A stretch of DNA of 64,000 nt from Thermomonas sp. (GTDB lineage Bacteria; Pseudomonadota; Gammaproteobacteria; Xanthomonadales; Xanthomonadaceae). This document shows, in pieces, positions 21,308 to 27,996 of this stretch. The notes under the pieces were generated by a model, which worked only from the letters and a program-made list of their open reading frames with translations, was not told the DNA's origin and did not search any database. The stretch lies in assembly GCA_020692565.1 (NCBI GenBank), contig JAIMKJ010000004.1, positions 53,891 through 117,890 of the forward strand. Direction: 5' to 3'. A program made the position numbers and the translations under genes. Every line of letters begins with the position of its first letter. Positions within the stretch are counted from its first letter, which is position 1.

Positions 21308-23148
21308 GGCCTGGTCGCGGTTATCCGATGTCCGGTGCCTATCCAGCGGTCGTACCATGCGCAGATCACGATCAGTATCCAGAGTTGTTCTGAGCGGAAA
21401 TCGGCTTTGGCGTGGGCTGTCGATTCCGCATTTGTCGCAAGCAGCCGTTCCAGCCACTCCCGCTTTACGATACGAAGTTCCCAGAAGCCGCTTTCCCGCG
21501 CCGCCTCGATCAGTCTTCTGCCGATCGACGGGTCGGACAACCATCGCCTTATCGGTGCGTTGTACGACACCGGCTTGCGCGCGATGATCTCGACAGGAAG
21601 GCGATCAAGCGCAATACGCCGAAGCAGTTTCTTGTTCTGCCAGCGACCTCCCGACAGCCAGAAGCGCTCGCTCGCGCCAAGCGCGCAAGCGATCGAGACG
21701 ACGCGCGGGTCGAGGAAGGGATAGTGAACCGCTACGCCGACAGCGCGGGTGATCTGTTCGAAGCCGGCAAGCAGAAGGTCGGGAATCCTGTGCTGGCATT
21801 CGTGCGCGACCATCAGTTCGAACAAATGCGCATCCGGTTTCATGCGCCGGCACTCTCGATAGAATTCCACGGAACGGGACGCATGATCGAAGCGGTCGAA
21901 GGGCCGATGCATGCCTGCGACCTGGGCAGCCCGGTCGAAGAAACGCGGCACGCCGTGGAAAAGCTTTTCCCGCGCCGGCGCCGGTTGCAGCAACAGGCCG
22001 TCGAAAGCGTCGATGGCGCATGTCTGCGGCCATGCATCCGCCTGTCTGCGCAAGATGCGATAGGACCCCAGGTACTGGGAATAACCACCGAACACTTCGT
22101 CGGCCCCGAGCCCGGACAACACTTGTCGATGCCCGTCGGCGCCGATACGCGCGGCCAGGTGATGGTGCGTGGCGGCAGCCCAGGCACTGCATGGTTGCGG
22201 GAGCCCAAGCACTGCGTCGAGACTTTTTCCGGCGTCGCTGATCGACATGGGCACCACGCGATGCCTGATGCCTGCCGTTCGCGCGACCAGCGCCGCGTAC
22301 GCGGTTTCGTTTTCGATGTCGGCATCTTCGAATTCGACGGTATACGCTTCGTATCCTTCTGCGCCGCAGCGTGCGGCGCAGGTCATCGCGATGTACGACG
22401 AATCAACGCCGCCGGAAAGCAGCAACGCGCTTTGCCCGCCGCCCTCGCACGATCCGATCGCGTCGTCGAGCGTATCGACGATTCGCTGTCGCCACGCCTC
22501 GTCGGCGACCTTGCGATCGTCGAATCCGATCGGAGAGTAGTAGCGCCGCAGAAACAACGGGCGCCCCGGCGACCACACCAACGCATGCGCGGCGGGTACG
22601 CAGGCGATGCGAGCGGCCAGGGTGCGCCCCGTGGGCGGCATGCCGAAGCAGAGGAAATTGAATGCCGATTCGGCGTCCAGACGACGATCGAACCCGGGGT
22701 CTTCGATCAACGGCGCGAACTCCGAGCACACCAGGAGAATATCGCCGTCGTCGCGGATGAACATGTTGCGCTGCCCGACGTGGTCCCTCGCCAGCGCAAG
22801 CGTACGACGCGGTCCGTCCCAGTGCGCGAATACGAATTCGCCGCGCAACTCGCCCACCGCGTCCAGCCCGTGCCGGCACACATCGTCGAGCGTTGTAGCG
22901 TGGCGCCCCCGCGGCTCTGCGGGGTTCGATGCCTGCGAAGGCGCGCCCGACAGTGCGAGCGCGAAAGCGACGGAGCCCGACGCATCGTTCAAAGTACGGG
23001 GAGAATACAGGGCGACGCCCGCATCCGTATCGGCCCACCACGCTTCTGGGTTCTGCGGGAATCCGGGCGGGAGCAGTGCTTGCAGCTCGCCCTGGAAACG
23101 CTGGCGGCCCTTCGCGGTTTTCGCGAACAGCCCATAAAGGACGGTCAC
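21304..23148 (-). CDS. Asparagine-synthetase-like ATP-dependent amide ligase lacking the N-terminal cysteine
   Basis: The 614-aa protein has the two-domain architecture of AsnB: an N-terminal class II amidotransferase fold and a C-terminal synthetase domain with the pyrophosphate loop SGGVDSSYIAM near residue 244, LSGLGADEVFGGYSQYL, and RKPVSYNAPIRRWL. The mature glutaminase needs Cys at position 2, but this protein starts MTVLYGLF. The glutaminase should therefore be inactive, as in lasso-peptide C proteins (McjC) and beta-lactam synthetase. A carboxylate-activating, amide- or ring-forming role on the peptide is a reasonable inference; amidation with free ammonia is the alternative. The GTG start overlaps the dehydrogenase stop (GTGA). 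Confidence 0.85.
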   Translation of the reverse strand: MTVLYGLFAKTAKGRQRFQGELQALLPPGFPQNPEAWWADTDAGVALYSPRTLNDASGSVAFALALSGAPSQASNPAEPRGRHATTLDDVCRHGLDAVGELRGEFVFAHWDGPRRTLALARDHVGQRNMFIRDDGDILLVCSEFAPLIEDPGFDRRLDAESAFNFLCFGMPPTGRTLAARIACVPAAHALVWSPGRPLFLRRYYSPIGFDDRKVADEAWRQRIVDTLDDAIGSCEGGGQSALLLSGGVDSSYIAMTCAARCGAEGYEAYTVEFEDADIENETAYAALVARTAGIRHRVVPMSISDAGKSLDAVLGLPQPCSAWAAATHHHLAARIGADGHRQVLSGLGADEVFGGYSQYLGSYRILRRQADAWPQTCAIDAFDGLLLQPAPAREKLFHGVPRFFDRAAQVAGMHRPFDRFDHASRSVEFYRECRRMKPDAHLFELMVAHECQHRIPDLLLAGFEQITRAVGVAVHYPFLDPRVVSIACALGASERFWLSGGRWQNKKLLRRIALDRLPVEIIARKPVSYNAPIRRWLSDPSIGRRLIEAARESGFWELRIVKREWLERLLATNAESTAHAKADFRSEQLWILIVICAWYDRWIGTGHRITATRP

Positions 23149-24227
23149 ATCGCCTCCGCACGAATCGCTGCATGAAGTGTTCGATAGCGGAGCATGCTAT
23201 CGGATGGGGCGAGCGGGGCCGCGAGTTGCGGCCATCGCGGCTGCAGTTCCGCGCAGAGCCTGTCCGTGAAATGTACCGTGCCGTCGTCGTCGATATCGGC
23301 CACCCCGTCCATTCGCGCCGCTTGCTGGTTGAAGCCCAGGACGTCCTGTCTGGTGATGCCGCTGGGGAAATCCAGATCGATCGCACCGCGCGCAACCATG
23401 ACCGGCCAGCCGCCAGGCATGCCGAAAACGCCCGGCGCGGATGTGGAGAGTTCGGGAGCAAGGCCCAGATAGCTTTGAATCATCGAGACCGCGTGCGCTG
23501 CGGTGATCTCGTTCAAGCGGCGATCGGTTGCGATCGCACGCGCGCCCGCAAAAACGGATGCAGGGGCGTGCTCCTCGCCATCGAGGAAGAATCGCGGCGT
23601 GGACATGTCCGGATCGACCGGAAAACGTGAGGTCGTCGTCATCGAAACGTGCGCATGATGGGCCAGTGTGTGCAGTTTGCGACGATCGCCACGAGCGCGC
23701 AGAGCGCTCTGGGCGAGCATATGGATCATGCCCGCATTGCCGATGCCGAAAGTCGGCGCGATGCCGATTCGATGCAGAACCGCGTTGACGACATCTGGAT
23801 AGGAGCAATTGATGATCGGGCCATCGAATCCGACGCGGCGGGCCGCCGAGAGCACCGAAGTCGCGATCGGCAACTGGGCCGACAACTCGCTCGCGAAGCC
23901 GGCTCGCAGCAACGCCTCCGCCGTCGGGCCGGGCGATTCGCGCAACAACCACGGCGAGTGCATCGAAGCGCATTGCACGAGTGCATGGGGCTGCAGTTCG
24001 CACAGCAGCGCCCTCACATCTTCTTCATCCAAGGCATCGACATGCCGGAAGGCGACTGCGGCGCCGACGCTGCAAGCGTCTATCAGGCTCGCATCCACGT
24101 GGCCGCGCGCCGGGTTGCGGCCGGCCAGCCAAATTCGATGGATACCCGCCGTAGCGGCGCAGCGCAGCGCGATGCGCAGACCGAGATCTCCTGCGCCAAC
24201 AATCACGACACTGCTTCCGTTCGGCAT
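23145..24227 (-). CDS. Putative NAD(P)-dependent dehydrogenase, Rossmann fold
   Basis: The 360-aa product begins with a classical dinucleotide-binding motif (VVIVGAGDLGLRIALR) and has the later segments ALVQCASMHSPWLL and INCSYPDVVNAVLHRIG. The second resembles the asparagine-proline region of the malate/lactate dehydrogenase superfamily, followed by PTFGIGNAGM. The second half (about residues 180-360) is not clearly like a known family. It is the first modification gene after the precursor peptide and is coupled to the AsnB-like gene. The substrate is unknown, and a saccharopine-dehydrogenase-like reductase is the alternative. No good ribosome-binding site was seen. Confidence 0.6.
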   Translation of the reverse strand: MPNGSSVVIVGAGDLGLRIALRCAATAGIHRIWLAGRNPARGHVDASLIDACSVGAAVAFRHVDALDEEDVRALLCELQPHALVQCASMHSPWLLRESPGPTAEALLRAGFASELSAQLPIATSVLSAARRVGFDGPIINCSYPDVVNAVLHRIGIAPTFGIGNAGMIHMLAQSALRARGDRRKLHTLAHHAHVSMTTTSRFPVDPDMSTPRFFLDGEEHAPASVFAGARAIATDRRLNEITAAHAVSMIQSYLGLAPELSTSAPGVFGMPGGWPVMVARGAIDLDFPSGITRQDVLGFNQQAARMDGVADIDDDGTVHFTDRLCAELQPRWPQLAAPLAPSDSMLRYRTLHAAIRAEAM

Positions 24228-24698
24228 ACTTGATTGGAGAAAAGGTTGAGTAAGGACCAGGAAAGGGCATCGTCGAAGCGTTGAGTCGACGCGGCAAGGC
24301 CGGATTCAACGCCGAGCGAGAGCTGCCGACAGATCATTTGCGGGTATTGGGACTCTCGACAGAAGCCGTCGGTGCACATCCGTTCACCCGCGTGGAGTGC
24401 ATGCCGTCTTCCCCAATAAACGACGGCACCGGAGAATACCTAGGCTTCAGAATAGCTGGGTCTCTGACAACAGGGAGGTTACGTGGCTCGGGAAATCAAA
24501 CGCACTTCGAAGCGGACATTCCAGTGCCCGACCCATGTGTCCTCACCGTTCGTTTCGAAACGCAAGTCCGGCACTTGTCCGGACTTGCTGCTGCCTAAAG
24601 CAGCGGTCGCATGCTTGATTCGCGAACGTCACATCCATGTGACATGACAACACCGGATGTTCGGTGCCGCCTTCAACATTGCCATGTGGATCTATGGC
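24228..24698 (-). promoter_or_regulatory. Spacer between precursor peptide gene and modification operon, with inverted repeats
   Basis: This 471-base stretch has no convincing gene. It holds a perfect 10-bp stem-loop (24562-24571 with 24579-24588, GCAAGTCCGG), an adjacent 12-bp palindrome CGTTTCGAAACG (24551-24562), and a 7-2-7 inverted repeat GTCACATCCATGTGAC (24628-24643). None has a T-tract on the minus strand. They sit where RiPP operons often carry an attenuator or RNA-processing hairpin that makes the precursor more abundant than the enzymes. That role is inference. Confidence 0.45.
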
Positions 24699-24836
24699 TC
24701 AGTTGATTTGTACTCCGCCTTTGGTATTTTCCGGGCTGAGGCGCAAGTACCGGGCGAGGATTTCTCCCTGGCCGCCGGCCACTTCGTCGATCTGTTCCTG
24801 GGTCAGGTCCTGAATAAGCTTGTTATTGTCCGACAT
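24699..24836 (-). CDS. Double-glycine leader precursor peptide (45 aa), putative RiPP or bacteriocin substrate
   Basis: The 45-aa peptide has a 22-residue leader ending LTQEQIDEVAGG, which fits the double-glycine consensus recognised by C39 peptidases. Cleavage after Gly22 would release a 23-residue core beginning QGEILARYLRLSPENTK and ending GGVQIN. The core has no cysteine, one Tyr, Ser and Thr, two Glu and two Asn, so lanthionine, sactionine or S-glycoside chemistry is excluded. A strong ribosome-binding site (AGGAGA, 6 bases before ATG 24836) fixes the start. The operon downstream on the same strand ends in a C39 exporter, the natural partner for this leader. Confidence 0.8.
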   Translation of the reverse strand: MSDNNKLIQDLTQEQIDEVAGGQGEILARYLRLSPENTKGGVQIN

Positions 24837-25047
24837 TGAAACTCTCCTGGATTGTGGGAAGACTGGTTTCATCCCGATATTGCACGAACGGAGGATTGAT
24901 CCGTCATGGCGACCCTCACGGCCGACGAGACTGGCGCTTCGATCCGATCCTTCGATCTGATCCATCGGGCGACGGCACCGTCGCGCCGCAGAAGCGCAGA
25001 AAACAGGCCGCGCCCGACACTAGCACGGCGATTTGCCAGATACAATC

Positions 25048-25060
25048 GTGACAGTTTCAC
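25048..25060. promoter_or_regulatory. Inverted GTGA/TCAC element upstream of the precursor gene
   Basis: GTGACAGTTTCAC lies about 210 bases upstream of the precursor start. It shares GTGAC-type half-sites with the inverted repeat at 24628-24643 downstream of the precursor. It may be an operator, but only the symmetry is seen and the chance probability is not small. Confidence 0.25.
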
Positions 25061-25114
25061 GCCGCTGCACATCGAATGACTGTATAGGCCTGCGGCCACT
25101 GCATGCTTTCGGAA

Positions 25115-26077
25115 TCACAGCCCAAGCCGCTCGAGTTCCGGTTGTTCATAGATGGAATCCTCTGCCGGATAACGCAAGTCCGGATATCCGCGCTCTTTCG
25201 CCAGTGCCCAGACGATGCTCTCGCCTGCGGGAAGTGCGTCCGGCTTCATCCGATAGAGTGGATCGCGGTAGGCGCGTTTCGGGTCGATGAGGCGCCATCC
25301 GCGGGATTGGAACATCTCGATGATTTCCGGAAGAAACCGCGCATTGATCGCATTGGTGTGCAACAGCACCACATGCCTGGGGCTTCGGCCGAGGATCTTC
25401 CGCGCCAGGCCGTCGTAGTATTGTGCACGGTCCCAAAGGTGATCGAGATAAGCCTGCCTGATCGGTGTCAATTCGCACTCCGTGCACTTGGACAAGATAT
25501 CCAGGTACCGTTGGTTGTAGTACCAGTCGCTGGTGTCGATGCTGGGCGGTGCGGGTCGGTAGCCGTGTTGCCGCATCCAGTCGCGCACCGCGTCGCGCTC
25601 GGCGGCGGTCGCGCCTTCCTTGAGATAAGGGAAGCGGAATTTTGGCGACCATCCCGGCATCTGTCGCAACAAGGCATCGGCCCTTTCCACATCGGCGATG
25701 AAATCTTGTGCGCTGACCGACTCCGCATTCAGATTGGGGTGCGTATAGGTATGGTTGCCGATGACATTTCCCGCATCGCCCCATGCGCGGACCAATGCCA
25801 GACCTTCGGCATTGTCGACCCTGCCGGCGGCAGGAAAGAATATCGATGTCGCTTTCGCGTCGGACAACGCGTCGAGCAGTTGTCGATTCCACTTCGCCGC
25901 ATCCGATTGCTTGCGGGTGTCGAAGCCGTCGTCGAAGCTCAAGGCGAATGCCTGGGCCCATGCCGACGACGACATCACGCACAGCAGGACAGCCAGAATT
26001 GCGCGTGTTGTGCATGAAACTGAACGGCGCGACGTGCCGCAGCCGATGCTGGAATTCCCGTTCCGGCTCATGTCCAT
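25115..26077 (-). CDS. Secreted polysaccharide deacetylase (NodB domain)
   Basis: The 320-aa product has an N-terminal signal segment (RAILAVLLCVMSSSAWAQA) preceded by a basic stretch, so it is exported. The NodB homology domain (carbohydrate esterase 4 type) shows the first motif AFALSFDDGFD, the metal-binding HTYTHPN, and the third motif RFPYLKEG. The expected reaction is removal of N-acetyl groups from a glycan. It lies on the same strand, 278 bases upstream of the precursor peptide, so it may belong to the same island, but no overlap shows co-transcription. The exact start is uncertain because ATG 26071 is also in frame. Confidence 0.85.
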   Translation of the reverse strand: MDMSRNGNSSIGCGTSRRSVSCTTRAILAVLLCVMSSSAWAQAFALSFDDGFDTRKQSDAAKWNRQLLDALSDAKATSIFFPAAGRVDNAEGLALVRAWGDAGNVIGNHTYTHPNLNAESVSAQDFIADVERADALLRQMPGWSPKFRFPYLKEGATAAERDAVRDWMRQHGYRPAPPSIDTSDWYYNQRYLDILSKCTECELTPIRQAYLDHLWDRAQYYDGLARKILGRSPRHVVLLHTNAINARFLPEIIEMFQSRGWRLIDPKRAYRDPLYRMKPDALPAGESIVWALAKERGYPDLRYPAEDSIYEQPELERLGL

Positions 26078-26192
26078 ACCCAGATCCAGTGTGCATTTCG
26101 CATAGGGACAGACTAACGCATGGGGCTTGTCGAAGGCGAGCGGATCGTCGGTCCGGGCATGATTTCACGGATTCTGAACGACTTGTCAGAAC

Positions 26193-27308
26193 TCAGGCCG
26201 TCATGCCGAAGGTGCCCGGGAGAACCATGTCCGGAACCAATGCGTCGTCGATGCGCAGCAGGCTGTCGCGAATCCGGCGGCCTAATTCCGGCGATGCGAG
26301 TTGCTCGGACAGCGCGGAATGCGGATTGATCGTGTCCAGCGCAAGATGCGTACCCGCTTGAGAATCGCGGAAGAAGGCATCGAAACAGCCGATGGGTTCG
26401 TTCCGTTTTAACCCGCAACGATCCAGCAGCTCTTCGATCGTGCGCCCGCGATTCGTCGCCAGATCTTCGTAACGCAGCGCGCCGATCCAGGCGGACTCGC
26501 ATCGACGTTCGATATATCGCAGCACCGGGCCGGCCCACAGAGCGGCATACACGTCGTATGCGGTCGCCGGAGCGTCGATGGACGCGAGCAATGGGGCAAG
26601 CGATAGCCAGCCGCGTCGCTGCGTCTGGTCGAGAATCCAGGTCGATGGGTCGTGGCCGGCGATGCGGGCGGTCGACGCCGCCACGTCGATCGCATTGCGA
26701 TAGACGAACAGTTGCAATGCTGCGGGCATCGCTTCGGACAGCAGGTCCGAGTGTTCGCAGACGATGCTCCTGAATTTTATCGCATGCAATGCGTGCGGGG
26801 ACCTGCATAACAGCCTTATGCAACTTCTATAGGTTCGCCCCAGCACGGCGCGAAGTTCCCGGTCGATTTGTCCGCCGGCCATCGAAAATTGGGTGAAGAC
26901 ATCGGGCTCGGAAATCGCCGATACCTCGGGAACTTCGTTCAAAGCGTTCGTGAGCAGCGTCGAGCCGCATCGGCCTGTCGAATGGATCAGCAGCAAGCGC
27001 CGCGGGTCCGCCAACCGGTCGCATGCCGCGTTGAACCGATCCAGGTCGATCGAGAATACCCGTTTCGCGTACTGATATTGGGCCGAGTAGAAGAAGGGCT
27101 GCGCGGACAAATCGAGGGTCGAAGGCGTCTCGACCAGGATCATGCGGCCCGTTTCCGCATCTACGCAGTAAGGGGTTGTCGTGTCGGTATTCAGCACCTC
27201 GTCCGCACCGACCGTGCATTCGTCTTCCAGCTCGAAATCGCGCATCGAAGCGGTCGCGAGCGAGGTCGATTTATTGCGCGAGGCGATCGAATAACTGAAG
27301 GCTGTCAT
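26193..27308 (-). CDS. Putative PAPS-dependent sulfotransferase
   Basis: The 371-aa protein carries the 5'-phosphosulfate-binding loop LIHSTGRCGSTLLTNAL near residue 105 and the 3'-phosphate-binding segment FVYRNAIDVAAS, both typical of sulfotransferases that use 3'-phosphoadenylyl sulfate. No signal peptide is seen, so it is cytoplasmic. The N-terminal 100 residues are not recognised. It is the most upstream gene of the minus-strand island. With the deacetylase it suggests sulfated or deacetylated sugar decoration. The start is set at ATG 27308; the TTG just before it is less likely. Confidence 0.7.
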   Translation of the reverse strand: MTAFSYSIASRNKSTSLATASMRDFELEDECTVGADEVLNTDTTTPYCVDAETGRMILVETPSTLDLSAQPFFYSAQYQYAKRVFSIDLDRFNAACDRLADPRRLLLIHSTGRCGSTLLTNALNEVPEVSAISEPDVFTQFSMAGGQIDRELRAVLGRTYRSCIRLLCRSPHALHAIKFRSIVCEHSDLLSEAMPAALQLFVYRNAIDVAASTARIAGHDPSTWILDQTQRRGWLSLAPLLASIDAPATAYDVYAALWAGPVLRYIERRCESAWIGALRYEDLATNRGRTIEELLDRCGLKRNEPIGCFDAFFRDSQAGTHLALDTINPHSALSEQLASPELGRRIRDSLLRIDDALVPDMVLPGTFGMTA

Positions 27309-27590
27309 CAAAAATCATCAGGCCGGATGGATATCGCACAGAACGGAAATCGAACAGGGAAGGGGGCGAGGCTGCGGTTCGCGGTCGGTTCCATTGTCCG
27401 GAATGATGGGATTCGCCAAAGTATCCATGTCGATGCTCGCTTTCAATCGCCGAAAATCGCCGTTGGTATCGGCATGGTACAGGCTGTCCGGTCTTCATCC
27501 GGATGCGGCGATCCGCGGAGCGCATCCGCATGGGCCTGTCGTGCGCCGTGTAAGACGAATGGATCGATTGGCTTCGCACGCTGGGTCTGG

Positions 27591-27624
27591 TGCAGTGCTG
27601 CACCCTGTTTGAGCCATTTTCTAC
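27591..27624 (+). repeat. Copy 2 of the 34-bp direct repeat flanking the RiPP-like island
   Basis: It matches 12971-13004 at 29 of 34 positions in direct orientation. This copy also contains a perfect inverted repeat GTGCAG-TG-CTGCAC at its left end (starting one base before the repeat). It lies next to the IS630 remnant, which favours a mobile-element or insertion-scar origin. Confidence 0.5.
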
Positions 27625-27648
27625 GCGACCTGCCCGCGTATCGCTTTC

Positions 27649-27762
27649 TGTAGAATGCCTCTGATCTTCGTGCATGCCGGGGAAAATCCGCTCGACCATG
27701 TTGAAGCGTGTGCACGAGGTCGGCGTGAAATGCATGCGGAAGCGGTGGGTTTCGTCAGTCAT
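27649..27762 (-). pseudogene. Fragment of an IS630-type transposase
   Basis: A minus-strand reading frame contains HFTPTSCTRFNMVERIF, which resembles the conserved HFTPTSxSWLNxVERFF motif of the DDE domain in IS630-family transposases. Only about 30 residues are recognisable. The tryptophan-leucine pair is replaced and the frame loses similarity afterwards, so this is a decayed remnant at the right border of the accessory island. Confidence 0.5.
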
Positions 27763-27996
27763 TTTTATCCAGGAATTGCCTGCCCATAACGCAGTTGTCG
27801 CAGGTCAAAGGCAGCACTTCGTCCTTCGGCGTTTTTCGATCAATCTGCCGCGAAAAATCGAGTTGGTCTTCCATGAGCGCTGTTTCATGATCATTCGTGC
27901 GAAGGCGCTGTGCCGGCCATGACTGCTCTGGAATGACATTGTGCGTTGATTTCGAAGCGTTACACTGGACTCTGCCCATCACCTCCGGAGGATGCC

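Larger units (their letters stand above)
27309..27996. other. Gene-poor island border with repeat copy 2 and IS630 remnant
   Basis: This 688-base stretch has no intact gene that I can support. It holds the upstream region of the sulfotransferase gene, the second copy of the 34-bp direct repeat (27591-27624), a transposase fragment (27649-27762) and, at its right end, the promoter and ribosome-binding region (GGAGG) of the dipeptidase. Base composition is lower in GC around 27750-27960 than in the flanks, consistent with insertion scars. Confidence 0.5.

Noticed and set aside
24281..24598. Plus-strand ORF of 105 codons in the precursor-operon spacer
   Set aside because: It has no ribosome-binding site, no recognised domain, and covers the hairpin region.
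24628..24643. CRP-type binding site at the inverted repeat
   Set aside because: The half-sites are in the opposite order (TCACA, then TGTGA) with four bases between, which does not fit the CRP consensus.
24629..24685. Eighteen-codon minus-strand ORF with a Cys-Cys pair just after the precursor peptide
   Set aside because: It has no ribosome-binding site and no leader motif, and it overlaps an inverted repeat. I kept it only as a note, not as a second precursor.
21304..24836. Classifying the cluster as a lasso peptide locus
   Set aside because: The AsnB-like ligase fits McjC loosely, but no transglutaminase-type B protein or RiPP recognition element was seen, and the leader is of the double-glycine type.
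27755..27874. Short minus-strand ORF of about 39 codons with a Cys-x-x-Cys pair
   Set aside because: It has no ribosome-binding site and no conserved pattern, and lies beside a transposase scar.
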